Source: Micropterus salmoides (Eukaryota; Chordata; Actinopteri; Centrarchiformes; Centrarchidae). From it: DNA of 64,000 nucleotides. This document shows, piece after piece, positions 52,843 to 64,000 of this stretch; the stretch's first letter is position 1, and the number at the start of each line of letters is the position of its first letter. Made by a program: the position numbers and the translations under genes. The DNA lies in NCBI RefSeq assembly GCF_014851395.1, contig NW_024040374.1, positions 24,260,772-24,324,771 on the forward strand, written 5' to 3'. The notes beneath the pieces are model-generated. The model searched no databases and was not told the origin of the DNA. It was given only the letters and a program-made list of their open reading frames with translations.

Positions 52843-55800
52843 AGTGAATCAAGCACTTGAAAACTAATGTCACATCTGATTCTTTGTCCACTTAGTGTCG
52901 TTTTTATAATAATACACTTCCTGTCTGAAGAACTAGAATTAGCAGTACCACAGTCAATGTCAGAATACTCCATTACAAGAAAAAGTCCTGCATTCAAGAT
53001 CTTAATTAAATAAAAGTACAGTGTATCAGCATACAAAAGTAGGCATTGTGGAAAAACAAATTGCCCCTGTAAGTGTTTATATTATTATTGTTATTGTTTA
53101 TATTATTGGGTAGCTAATACTTAATTAACATGTATGTAGCATTTTACTATTTTAGATGTTCAAGGTGAAGCCATTTTTTTCTACTTCGTGAACTGTTGGG
53201 GAGTTAAATCTAGAAAAATACAGCATATTTTAGAAGTACATCGTGTGTTTTGCATATTACATTTTAGCTGCAATGTAACCAGCAACTATAGCTGTAAATA
53301 ACATGGAGTGAAAAGTCCAATATTCTCCAATCATATATACCAGACTAGAAGTATAATGTAGCATAAAGTGGAAATACTCGCATAAATTACATCTAAACTG
53401 TATTAACAGTACTTAAGTAAAGCTGCCTACTTACAGACTTACTACGCTTACCACTGCCAGTGATAATAACATATAAATTAACAGTGTTTTGTATTACTTT
53501 CCTTCAGGTGTTGGTGGTCGGTTGTGGTAACTCTGAGCTGAGTGAACAGCTGTATGATGTTGGTTACAAACATCTAACTAATATTGACATCAGTGAGACA
53601 GTTGTGACCCATATGAACCAGCGAAACGCTGAGCGCCGGCCGGGGCTGACCTTCCAGCAGGTGGATGCTACACAAACCCCGTATGAGGATGCCAGCTACC
53701 AGGCTGCTCTGGACAAGGGCACGCTGGATGCCATGGCATCAGAAGAAGAAGGAGCACTGGCCAGGAACATGCTCACTGAGGTGAGAAACCAATGATTCAG
53801 AGTATAGACCATATGCTTTTTCCTCAATTGGTGGACTCATCAACATATGTCTCTGCATTCTCGTCACAGCAGTTCTCTTGTGTCTACAGGTGGGCCGTGT
53901 GCTAAGTGTCGGCGGCCGGTATGTCTGTGTGACGTTGGCTCAGGAGAGCGTGATCAAGTTGGCTGTAGAGCAGTTTGTTCAGCTGGGGTGGGCGGTGAGG
54001 CTCCACTGTCTGCAGGAGGAAAGTGGGAACGAAGAGGACTCCTTTGCTCTTCCTGTCTTTGTTCTGGTTTGCACCAAGTTTCGTCAGCCTATGCCCACGC
54101 CTATTCTGGAGATGTGTCTTGGGGAAGATGGAGCCCCTGCTCGTCTCACACAGGTAGCAGAGTTGCTGTCGGCAGTGAGGGAGCGTCAGGCATACTCTGT
54201 CTTGAAAAAGAGGCTCCGTACAGGCACAGGCGCCAGCTCGAACGTCTCACTCACTCTCTGCCACTCCAAGACGGGCCTTCCCAGATACACTCTCACAATA
54301 CAAGATTGTCCCCCGGGTGCCAAGGTGCCAAGATCTAACCATTTTGCCATTTTTATTGGTGAGCTGTCCTGTTATCTCATCAGGTTTTTGGGTTTCTGTG
54401 TAATCACACTTGTTGTATTTTGTTCTTGTTTGATATTTTGCCCCCTTTGCTTATCCTGTCAGTGCCTCAAGGCAGTGAGACAGCTTGGCTCTACAGCTCC
54501 AGTGAGGGGCGAAGGCAGCTGGCAGCCAGTGCTAACTTTCGGCGCCTGGTTATTGTGGCAATGCACAGGAATCAGGAGTACACAGACATGCAGGCTGTCC
54601 AGTCAGAACTCTCACCAATGGTGATGGACCTGGCTCCCCCGGGTATGCCATCCAACCAGCAGGTAAACTGACGCACATATTCTTTTTGCAAATGCTGTTT
54701 TCTACCATCAAACATTTGATGTCACAAAAATGTACATCACTAATCATTTGAGCACTCTGTCCCCATTCAGGTGCCGTTTCTGTCAGTTGGAGGTGACCTG
54801 GGTTGGCGAGAGGAGGTCAGCAGGGGGGTGAGCGAGCTGAGCGGGGAGTACTGTGTCGAGAATGTCAAAGGAGAAGATGGAGAACTGTATCGAAGACTTG
54901 TTTTCCTGTCTAATGCTGCCCTTGTCCAATCAGAGAGCCGACTTGTCCCTTCAAATACTGGTCCGTCCTTTGTCCTTGTTCACCGTAATTTGTTATGCTC
55001 TCTTTTTCTTTATTATAAATAATATATTAACCAGTTAGGCAAGACAAATAATGCATATAAATACAGTCACCCATCAAACAAAGAAGTCAACAAAAAGCAG
55101 AAAACAGAAAGAATTACAAAAATATTACAGTAGTTTTATATGGAGTATAGTATTATAATATTATTATGTTTTATATGTAGATCGGTGAGGTTAATGAATA
55201 TTTATGCACCTGCAGCATCAAGTCACAAGAAAAAAAACAAAAAGAAGATCAAGACTACACCTGCTCCAACAACATCCTCAGCCTCTCTGTCAGTGGACAG
55301 TGGCTTCCTCTGCTGTGCTCACCATGAAGTTATGGTGGCTGCCCTTGCCATGCTTGGGGTGGGCACGCCACAGAACAAAGGTCAGTACACACCTCCTGTT
55401 TTGTATTTTGTATTATTGGTGTGGTAGAGGAGGATGGCAGGAGGAAATGTGACTAAACAGCCACAGCGATCCAGCGTCTTCATTAAATACCACACTTGAT
55501 TGAGCTTTACCTGGGACTTTTTCATCCCTTCTGTTTTCCTCCTTAGATGTCCCAGTGTCAGTGCTCCTGGTGGGGCTTGGTGGAGGAGGTCTGCCTCAGT
55601 TTTTACGGGACTTTGTGCCCAATGTTACTGTGGAGGTTGTAGAACTAGACCCTGTTGTGATGGAAGTGGCGAAGCAATGGTTCGGGTTCCGACCAGACGA
55701 TCATTTGACTGTCACTCTTGGAGATGGACTTGAACACATCTGTACCCTGGAAAAAGAAGGTTAGTGAAGGAGGAGTCCAAGAGAGGGCAGTTAAAGTTAA

Positions 55801-56533
55801 GGCCACACCAGTGTATATATTAACAATACTAATTGACAATGGCTATTTTTTTCCCCTCTGTAGGTGTTCGTTTGTTTGACGCCATCATGTTTGATGTAGA
55901 CAATAAAGACAGTACGGTGGGTATGAGCTGTCCTCCTGCTGCCTTTGTGGAAACCTCAGTCCTGCAGAAAGTCTTCAGCCTCCTAACCCCCAGAGGTACA
56001 GTATTTTTAACGATTTAATTATCTCCATCTGCTGGAATCATGTTTTCTGTGAAACAATGACAATAAATGTGTTGGTATTGCCCTTTTAAAAAAAGTTTTA
56101 TGAAAAACAATTATAAAATCTGTGTTTTTGTCATGTTATTACACATGTAAGAAGTCTTCTTTTTTGTTTGATATTATTTCATAATAGTGTGTTTCATCTA
56201 CATGAAATCCTCTTTCCATCTCTCCCTGCCATTGGACCAGGTGTATTCATACTGAACCTTGTGTGCCGTGACTCGGCCCTGAGGAAAAGCGTGTCGGAGC
56301 GTGTGAGCGCTGTGTTTCCCACCATCCTCTCTAGAAAGATTGAAGGGGAGGTCAACGAAGTCCTTCTGTGCTCTCGGGGAGAAAATGAGACATTGGACGC
56401 TGCTTGCATCCTTCTGTCCCTGAACCAAGCCGCTAAGAGTCTGCAGAGCGCGCTGTGCTCAAACAGGACTGGAAACAACAGCAGCCCACATATAGACATT
56501 GCAGAGCTGTTAAAAGACCTGAAAGTAGAGTAA
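52546..56533 (+). CDS. mettl13: METTL13 / eEF1A lysine and N-terminal methyltransferase, 9 exons
   Basis: Dual methyltransferase; in mammals the N-terminal domain methylates eEF1A Lys55 and the C-terminal domain its N-terminus. Exons: 52546-52698, 53508-53780, 53890-54358, 54463-54662, 54771-54960, 55216-55380, 55547-55759, 55864-55995 and 56241-56533. The sum is 2088 nt (695 aa; human 699). Domain 1: MSLLPRTAEEF, EYWERFFKKRG, SAM-binding VLVVGCGNSELSEQL (52-66), and LDKGTLDAM. Mid region: NHFAIFIVPQG, FRRLVIVAMHR and VPFLSVGGDLG. A Lys-rich linker (HKKKNKKK) follows, then domain 2, a spermidine-synthase-like fold with SVLLVGLGGGGLPQF (488-502), VEVVELDPVV, DAIMFDVDNKD and MSCPPAAFVE. It ends KIEGEVNEVLLC...LKDLKVE. 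The exon 5 donor (ACTG/GTCCGT at 54960) is non-consensus but is the one that keeps phase. Intron 1 is filled largely by repeats. Confidence 0.96.
52793..52842. repeat. (TG)n microsatellite
   Basis: Twenty-five TG units in mettl13 intron 1. Confidence 0.9.
52960..53460. mobile_element. Probable teleost AGTA/TACTT-type interspersed repeat in mettl13 intron 1
   Basis: Contains GTGGAAATACTCGCATAAA and CAGTACTTAAGTAAAGC near the right end and finishes CCACTGCCAG, with the left end at ACTCCATTACAAGAAAAAGTCCTGC. It resembles, in the same or opposite orientation, the repeat at 44990-45298. No coding capacity; class unassigned. Confidence 0.4.
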
Positions 56534-57553
56534 AGTTTGTTTGTGACCGGGGGGGGGGGGGGGATTTAATCATGTGGTGAGACTGCTGAGAGACAACATG
56601 GTGAAGATACTGAAATATGAGAATAAGTGCTTTACTCTGCCATTCAGTGCAAGTATAATGATGTATAACAAGTAAACAACATTTTATCTTTACATCTTAA
56701 TGTGGTGGAAGTGAATTCCTAGTGGTGTTTATTTGAACTTTCATTATTATTACTGCATTATTCCACCATTTAAATGTAGCTTTCAGTTTATATTTGACAT
56801 GCTTAGGGTTTCCAGTGTACTACAGGGTGCGCACTCCCTCACTGCCAAAGAATGCAGAAGTGTTATTTACAGTAGATGAATCTTACTCTCTGGTTCTTGC
56901 TGCTGCGTGTATAGATAGGGCTGCAGCGGAGCCCTACCCACACTGGATGTGTGGGATTTTTAATAGCTGACAGCTAGCAGGGTGAATACGTGCTCGGTGT
57001 CTGATGTATCAGGGTACAGGGTAATTGGCCACGAAGTTTGTCTATCTTCTCTATTTGGGGATTGCCGAGTTAAAGTTGCTGTTTGCCGCGCATGCGCAGA
57101 AAACGATTCCGTTAGCTGTCAGAGGAGTTTTCCTCCCCGTCGTGGACCAAAACTCAGCGCAGCGAGCAGCGGCTAGCTTCTTTAAATGTATTCACAGTGT
57201 AAGGGAAACAACACACTGCGAACTAATGGACTTTTAAAACAACAACGATGTATATGGCGAGCTGTTTTCGAAGACTTGAGGTCCGTGAGTACAAAAAACA
57301 CTATCGTCGTTACCACACACACTAACGGTAACTTTAACGTGAACGTAACCCCCCCTAACGGCTGCTGAAGTTCGGGACCTTTAAAAGTTGGCACTGTCCT
57401 TCAAGAAGAGTATTATTTACAGATTTTGTACATTGTATTAATTATAACAGCATGTTTGCGAGTAACCATCAACTATGGTAGTCACTCTAATGTAGCGTAT
57501 TAGAGCCGGAGCAAGACGGGCTATAAAGGAGCTGGACAGGTAGCCCTGTTGCG
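56534..57553 (+). other. mettl13 3' UTR and dnm3 promoter / 5' UTR
   Basis: About 1 kb between the mettl13 stop and the dnm3 ATG. It contains a G-run at about 56550-56563 and no clear canonical AATAAA, so the mettl13 transcript end is not defined. From about 57030 the sequence is CpG-richer (GCATGCGCAG at 57088-57097, CGTGG, GCGCAGCGAGCAGCGG), suggesting the dnm3 promoter and 5' UTR. No TATA box was chosen. Confidence 0.45.
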
Positions 57554-60500
57554 ATGGGCAACCGCGGGATGGAGGACCTGATCCCGCTGGTCAACCGCCT
57601 GCAAGACGTCCTTAGCAGCGTGGGACAAAGCTGCAGCCTCCACCTGCCGCAGATCGCTGTGGTGGGCGGCCAGAGCGCAGGCAAGAGCTCCGTGCTGGAA
57701 AACTTTGTGGGCAGGTAAGTCGAGCCCCTCACGGTGAACCGGACAGTATCAATCTCACACGGTCCCTTTGAACTGTACTTTAGGTGGATTAGATTTAGAT
57801 ATCAAAATAAGGGAACACTGTCTACTAAAGTACACTTTATCTGAGGTTTATACATGGTTAGTAATTGTTTTATTAATAGTAATACATGATTTAGCGATGC
57901 TCTATAAATCACTGATTTTCCAGGTTGGAAATAATCCCTTTGACTGTTACCTGTCCTGGGCCAAAATCCATAAACAACAAACTTGGTATACAACTTTAGA
58001 TGTGATGGCTATTAGAAAGCAAGAAACCTAACATTATGTGGTAATGGGTCACTACTATTTAAAACTGCATTACTATTAAATACAAATAATTAACACATGT
58101 ATGTTTCAACACCCAATCCAACACCTTTTCGTTAATGATTTATAAGTAAACTTTAAAGCATTAGTAAATCATATATTAGCCAGTTATAAAGCAATTAGTC
58201 CCAACCCCTTCTTTGGAACAACACACCTAAATTGCATAGACTGTATGTTGATTTTATAAATCAACATCTTAAGAAAAAAAAAGAAAAAACACACAAAAAA
58301 TGTGACAGAATTTTTTTTTAATTGGACTACACAGTGCATATTTAGCACACCTGCAAGCTAGTGCTTGTGCCTGAAGAAGCCACAGGCAAAACGCGTTGTT
58401 CACAAAAAGTAAAAGTCATTTCGCTGTGCTGTGGTTTGTTTTTTTATTTGGATATTAAACGTCTTTTAACTGTATATTATATGCAGTCAATGGTTATGAC
58501 AAACCCTTCTTAATAAGCCATTAGAAAGTGCTACCAAAAAAATCCATTATGTAATTTGACTTGTCCTGGCTAATTCTAATAAAACTTTAAAATGTATGAA
58601 TTATTATCAGTAAAAATGTGGTTGAAATGTTTATGTTATTTTCAAATATTGAAGTTGGGACTCATCAAAATCTGAATTTGCAATAAACTGCTCTTTGCTT
58701 GTATTGCTAAAAGTAAAGCCTTGGCAACTGTGATTCAGTAGCTGGGAAATGCTTAATACACAAGGATCAGTGTTCAGCTGAATTGAAACCGGCACTTCAG
58801 GCAACTTCTGTACACAATCAGTCTCACTGTGTCCACCCAGCACTAGTGATAGGGCTGGAGCTGTGAGTCTGAAGTGGTGGCTGCCGGAAGTGGCAGTGTC
58901 TCTATGATAATAGCCAGTACAGCACCTTATTCCAGTGACGGTCTGCGAAGGTGTCGATGAACGGGAAGAGGTTAACATGCCTCATGAGAAGTAACAGAAT
59001 CAGCGGTCTTTTAATTAACCTACAAGTCCTTTAGTCAACCAAAACTGAGCTGAACAGAGCTTCGTTGAATTCACACCTTAGTGACCTTTTAACAGATTTC
59101 AAGGGCCTTAAAATATCACAGCCTACCCATGAATAACATTGTTTGGGTAGGCTTTGGTTTGTGATGAGGAGACTGAAGTACTTTCCATCCTGTCTGAAAA
59201 CAATGCTGGTGGGTAAGTCACTAGTTTGCTAGTTTCGGGACACTGGAGCTTTGTCTACTAAAGGAGACGCGTGTATTGTCAACAGCAGTGGGCCATCCAG
59301 GTCAAAATGTGTGGCGATGCCAGTAGCTATAGGAGGCTGGTAATGCTAGCTTTCCTGAGTGTGTATTGATTTTTCATCACACGCCTCAATTCTTTGTCTC
59401 ATGACTATGTTATGACACCTCTTTTGTGGCGGGGCTGTGCCAGCTGTTTGATCCAGGGCAGGATGCAGTAAAATAAACTTCCTGAAGGATTTTTTTGACC
59501 CTGTGCATCCTGTTTCCTTATTGTTAACATTACATTTAGCTTTAAGACTATATATATCTGGTAGGGCTTATCATATGGCAAAGATTTTCTCAGCCTTCCC
59601 TATCAAGTTGCTGATATTTTCAATAGTATGTAAAGTTAAACAAATGTACTTTACTAGTCAATGTGAGCAAGTTATTCAAGCTAAGGTTTCAGACTAAGAT
59701 GCAAGTTTGCATTGCCATCAAATGCAGTGGCAGTGCTGGTGTGTGTCCTTCTCCAATTCAGTGTTTCTTCTCCAACAGAGACTTCCTTCCACGGGGTTCA
59801 GGCATTGTCACTCGCAGACCTTTAATTCTCCAGCTGCTGAGTGCTAACACAGGTAGACACACACATGTTCATTCATGCGGTCTTTGCATTCTGTCATTCT
59901 TAAGCTTGTATTTAAAGCTCCCACCAGATGGCAGTATGATATTTTACAAGGGCTGAGGCTGACTGGTGGGGCAGAGCTGGAAGTGTCATCTTACTGTCAG
60001 AACTTGCATCTTGTGTTTTTTAGCCCTCTTGCAAGTTGGCAGGATGTATAGCATTTGTATCACTAAAAGACTATCTCAAATGTCTTTTAGAAACTTTGCC
60101 GGAAGAGTACATTTACAAATAAACATGGCCTAATTAAACAGCATGTATACATCCTGCTGTATTGTACTCTGTCCTTGTGGCCTGACACAAAAACTGCAAA
60201 AATATCAATGCACTGGATAGGCTTATTAATTCAATTATCCTCCAAAATTATGATAACATTATATATCTAGCATTATTTAACTTGTTTTTTCGTTTCTTTC
60301 CAGAGTACGGTGAATTTCACCATTGTAAGGGAAAGAAGTTCACAGACTTTGATGAGATCTGCAAGGAGATCGAGGCAGAGACATGCAGACTCACTGGATC
60401 AAATAAAGGCATCTCTCCTGTCCCCATCAACCTACGGATTTATTCACCACATGGTAACACACTGTGTTTTTGGGTGTGTTTGACATGACATATCCATGCA

Positions 60501-61618
60501 CAGAAAATTGATTTCTCTGATATATCTTCTGTGTTTATTCTGCATGTGTGTGTTTGCAGTGCTGAACCTAACTCTTGTGGACCTGCCTGGCATTACCAAG
60601 GTGCCTGTAGGCGACCAGCCGACAGACATAGAGTACCAGATACGAGACATGATCATGCAGTTCATCTGTAAGGAAAACTGTCTCATCCTGGCTGTGACGC
60701 CAGCCAACACTGACCTGGCCAACTCTGATGCACTCAAACTGGCTAAAGATGTTGACCCACAGGGTAAGCCCCATGTGTGGCGAGCTTATATAGTCTATGG
60801 GGTTTTATTATATCCTGAAAATATGGCTCTACACCCTGAGTCATTATGGGGGTGAATTATCACATTATTACAATGAACGCGTTCATGTGTAAAACGTTGA
60901 AGGGAGTTGTCGTTTAGTACGTCACAGTTTTGAAATAACTTTTGGAGGCTGTAAAATCTCCTCTATTTTTCATCTTCCTTTCAGGCCTGCGCACAATTGG
61001 TGTAATTACTAAGCTGGACCTGATGGATGAAGGAACAGATGCCCGGGAAATACTAGAGAACAGGTTGCTTCCCCTACGCAGAGGTGTGCTGCTGGTGTTT
61101 GTGGGCATGTGTGTGTTTGCACATGTGTGTTGTGCCACACTGCAGTGGAGAGAGGACTGACATCATGATTGTGTCTCTTATCAGCAGCCAAAAGCGTTGT
61201 CTCGGTCAAGCTCTCATTCCCTCCTGTTTTTTTTTCTGTTTCTCTCCATCTCCTTTGTTCATTATCTTTCTGTTTATCCATGTACAGTATCTCTTTAGCT
61301 TGTGCCATGTGTTGAAAGATGGTCATGCAATTTGTATGACATCACAGTAATACCACTGAGCATGTGTGTGTCTGCACATTTGTTCTTGTGTGTATGCATA
61401 GGAGAGCTAGAAAGAGAGACAGAGGTTATGTTAATGGGTAGTCCAAAAACTGGGAGCCCACTATACTTTGTGGGGTACAAACTGCTGAAGTTTAAAAGGG
61501 CTGTTTGGGGATTAAAATGTGTTTTTAGGCTTAGGGTTAGAATTGGGTTAAGGTTAGGATAAGGGGCGGGGAATGCATTATGTCAATGATGGGTCCTCAA
61601 AAAGATACTGGCACAAGG

Positions 61619-61677
<59 letters not shown>

Positions 61678-63726
61678 GCATGGAAAAAAGCCATGGCAGG
61701 GAGCTCCTGTGACAGTGTACAGACTGAGTAAAGCACCACCAGGTGCTAGCTCCTTCATGCTTCTCCTACAGTACTAATGCATTAGCTATGGACCCACACT
61801 GAAATAACCGCCCTAGTAGCAGCCTGGAGCTGAAGCATTAGATATGGAGCCTGGTGCTATTACATCTATCACTGTACTAAATAGGGGATTAGGCTCGCTG
61901 TATACCACATGCTCTGCTGTTGCAGAAACATATTCATTTCCTGCTTATATGCTGCAGTCTTAATGGAACAAATGGCGGTCTGGGCAGAATTCCCAAAGAC
62001 ACGTCAGAAAATGCAAGTTGAATCTGTCTTATACCAGAGTCCTTGATTGTTCCTTTCTCCCGTTGCACATTGTCTTCCTTACAGTGATCACATGCTCTTC
62101 ATTTCCCGTCTCATCTCTTCCTCCCCAGGTTATATAGGGGTGGTGAACCGGAGTCAGAAGGATATTGATGGAAAAAAGGATATTAATGAAGCTCTGCTTG
62201 CAGAGCGGAAGTTCTTCCTGTCCCATCCAGCCTACAAACACATGGCTGAAAACATGGGCACACCATATTTACAAAGAATGCTTAACCAGGTTAAAAATGA
62301 TGCGCATACACACACAGAGAAGTAAATACATTGTGTATGGTATTGTTACTGATTATGTTTGTTTGCAGCAACTGACAAACCACATCCGGGACACATTGCC
62401 AGCCTTCCGTTGTCGTCTGCAGAGCCAGCTTCTGGCCTTGAACAAAGAGGCTGAAGAGTACAGACAATATAGTCCTGATGACCCTGCACGCAGGACTAAG
62501 ACACTTCTACAGTCAGTCAGTCAGTCATTCTGCATGTGTGTGTGCCCATTTATTGTCTTTTGAATTATTTATGTCAGTGTTTCTCCTGGTATGTGTGTTT
62601 CCGTGTTACAGGTTAGTTCAGCGCTTATCTGTTGACTTTGAGAAGCTAATCGAGGGCTCAGGCGACAAAGTAGACACCGTGAATCTGTCAGGAGGAGCTA
62701 GGATCAACCGAATCTTCCATGAGCGCTTTCCCTATGAACTGATTAAGGTGCGTGTGTGGGATTTTTGCTTGTCTTTGTGTATGCGTAGTGCATGTCATAC
62801 AGTAGCTCCATGAAAACTTTATGTGCATCGACAATAGTGATGCTATACTGTAATGCTCCTCAGCCAAGTGCTGAACTCTAACTGACAATGTACTGCATTT
62901 GTCTTCAGATTGAGTTTGATGAGAAGAAGCTGCGGCGGGAGATCAACTATGCCATCAGAAACATCCATGGTGTCAGGTGTGGTAAAGTGTTCTGAGCAAA
63001 TGCCGTGTCACATGTCGTTTACATTTATTGTTGCTGTAGCCAATCTACCTATTTGTCTGTTTTTTTCTTTCCTCCACCTGCCTCTCTTTCCCTATAGGAC
63101 AGGTCTGTTCACTCCTGACATGGCCTTTGAGGCCATAGTGAAGAAACAGATATTAAGTCTAAAGGGGCCGTGTATTAAATTAGTTGACATGGTCAGTCAA
63201 GAACTAATCAACACTGTGTGCCAGTGTATCAACAAGGTATAAATGTGTGTCATGTACTTGTGCGAAGTACTGTACATTTCAGGGTGTCAGAACTGTCTTA
63301 TATCTGACTCCTGCTCTGTTTTTTTTCTCCATAGCTCAGTTCCTTTCCCAAACTGCATGATGAGACAGAGAGAATTGTAACCACCGAAATACAACAGCAA
63401 GAGAGTAAATGCAGGGACCAGGTCATTCTCACATAGTTTTAGATAACCACTGTATTGTTAAGTTTTGTGTGGGTCTGTTTCTGCACGTAATGTATGTCTG
63501 CTCTATTCAGGTCTTGTTGCTCATTGACATACAGCTTGCCTACATAAATACCAAACATGAGGATTTTATTGGCTTCACAAAGTGAGTAATCTAATTGGTT
63601 TTAAACTATAAAATGAACTGTAAATTCTAACAGAGTAAATAACACGAGCACTTCCTCTTTCTCAGTGCCCAGCAGACGAACAACCAAAGCAAAAAGAAGG
63701 TTGTTGCAGGGATGACGGGAAACCAG
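57554..63726 (+). CDS. dnm3: Dynamin (dnm3), GTPase and stalk part, 13 exons seen, truncated by window end
   Basis: Large GTPase that pinches off endocytic vesicles. Exons seen: 57554-57714, 59779-59852, 60304-60453, 60560-60763, 60985-61083, 62129-62289, 62369-62511, 62612-62747, 62909-62976, 63098-63236, 63335-63421, 63511-63581 and 63666-63726. They are in phase and encode 518 residues. Start: MGNRGMEDLIPLVNRLQ. G1 P-loop GGQSAGKS (38-45), G2 region PRGSGIVTRRP, G3 DLPGITKVPVGDQP, G4 TKLDLMDEGTDA, then VVNRSQKDIDGKKDI. The stalk follows with INRIFHERFPYEL and TGLFTPDMAFEAIVKKQI, up to VLLLIDIQLAYINTKHEDFIGF. The window ends just before the PH domain; PH, GED and Pro-rich tail are outside. 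DNM3 rather than DNM1/2 is inferred from its place next to mettl13. The exon 7 donor sits inside a GTCA tandem repeat. The first intron (2.06 kb) and intron 5 (1.05 kb) hold no other gene. Confidence 0.95.
57715..59778 (+). other. dnm3: dnm3 intron 1, non-coding
   Basis: AT-rich. A 115-codon minus-strand open frame (58978-58631) has no recognisable domain. A segment at about 58365-58400 (GCCTGAAGAAGCCACAGGCA then AAACGCGTTG) resembles a short motif seen in dispersed vertebrate repeats, but I cannot assign it. Confidence 0.45.
61430..61680. repeat. Degenerate TTAGGG-like run followed by (GT)n(GA)n in dnm3 intron 5
   Basis: TTAGGCTTAGGGTTAGAATT and GGGTTAAGGTTAGGATAAGG at about 61525-61565 precede GGTCCTCAAAAAGATACTGG and then a (GT)n tract merging into (GA)n at 61619-61677. 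This composite is common in fish introns and is probably a repeat-derived microsatellite. Confidence 0.55.
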
Positions 63727-64000
63727 GTGAGATTCTCCTTAGAGCTGCATTCCTTTTTACAGTATTTTTAACCATGTTAACCAAGGGGCATTTCAGATGG
63801 GGATTGCAACAGACAATTGGGCAGTTAGCCATCCTATTGGTCCATCCCTTCAACATTTTGATCAGAGTGAAATTTCATAAATTTCCATGAGAACATTCAT
63901 GATCCCCAGAGAATGCACCCAACAGACGTTTGATCTACAGAAGTGTGACCATAAAGTTTAACTGCCAACTACGTAAATAACCCAGTGATATCCCCAAATC

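Noticed and set aside
58631..58978. 115-codon minus-strand open frame in dnm3 intron 1
   Set aside because: No domain, no promoter or poly(A) evidence, and composition like the surrounding intron.

Overview
The window is animal nuclear DNA, almost certainly from a teleost (ray-finned) fish. Genes are split into many exons with GT/AG introns. Dinucleotide microsatellites are abundant, and there are two degraded fish-type non-LTR retrotransposons plus several short interspersed repeats. I see no prokaryotic, viral, CRISPR, rRNA or tRNA feature.

Layout, left to right: (1) prrc2c (+), 33 coding exons from 2987 to 19101, with the first non-coding exon(s) to the left of the window. (2) A convergent, repeat-rich spacer. 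(3) myoc (myocilin, -), three exons over 6.5 kb with a 5.1 kb first intron. (4) vamp4 (-), seven coding exons plus a probable non-coding first exon near 43.0-43.25 kb. (5) A decayed L2-like LINE. (6) rangrf (MOG1, +), with one uninterrupted coding exon. (7) itpa (-), eight exons; a second LINE lies antisense in intron 3. (8) mettl13/eef1aknmt (+), nine exons, head-to-head with itpa. (9) The first 13 exons of a dynamin (dnm3 by position), cut by the right edge. I re-derived every coding exon by splice-site and phase bookkeeping, and the reading frame closes in all complete genes: prrc2c 2835 aa, myoc 426 aa, vamp4 140 aa, rangrf 193 aa, itpa 204 aa, mettl13 695 aa.

The order prrc2c-myoc-vamp4-mettl13-dnm3 is the order I know for human 1q24.3, which supports the paralog assignments (PRRC2C rather than 2A/2B, DNM3 rather than DNM1/2). 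rangrf and itpa sit between vamp4 and mettl13 here; in human they lie on other chromosomes (17p and 20p), so they are a lineage difference. The genes do not form one pathway: they cover mRNA translation and stress granules (prrc2c), extracellular matrix (myoc), trans-Golgi/endosomal fusion (vamp4), Ran/nuclear transport (rangrf), nucleotide-pool cleaning (itpa), eEF1A methylation (mettl13) and endocytic membrane fission (dnm3).

I did not find a convincing new biological system. The items most worth a second look are a perfect 33-bp inverted repeat in the itpa 3' UTR, an unidentified coding-like terminal exon just downstream of itpa that is interrupted by a 17-nt homopolymer, a 160-nt itpa intron that is two-thirds GT repeat, an inverted-repeat-flanked element near 22.5-23.0 kb, and the intron-free rangrf coding region.
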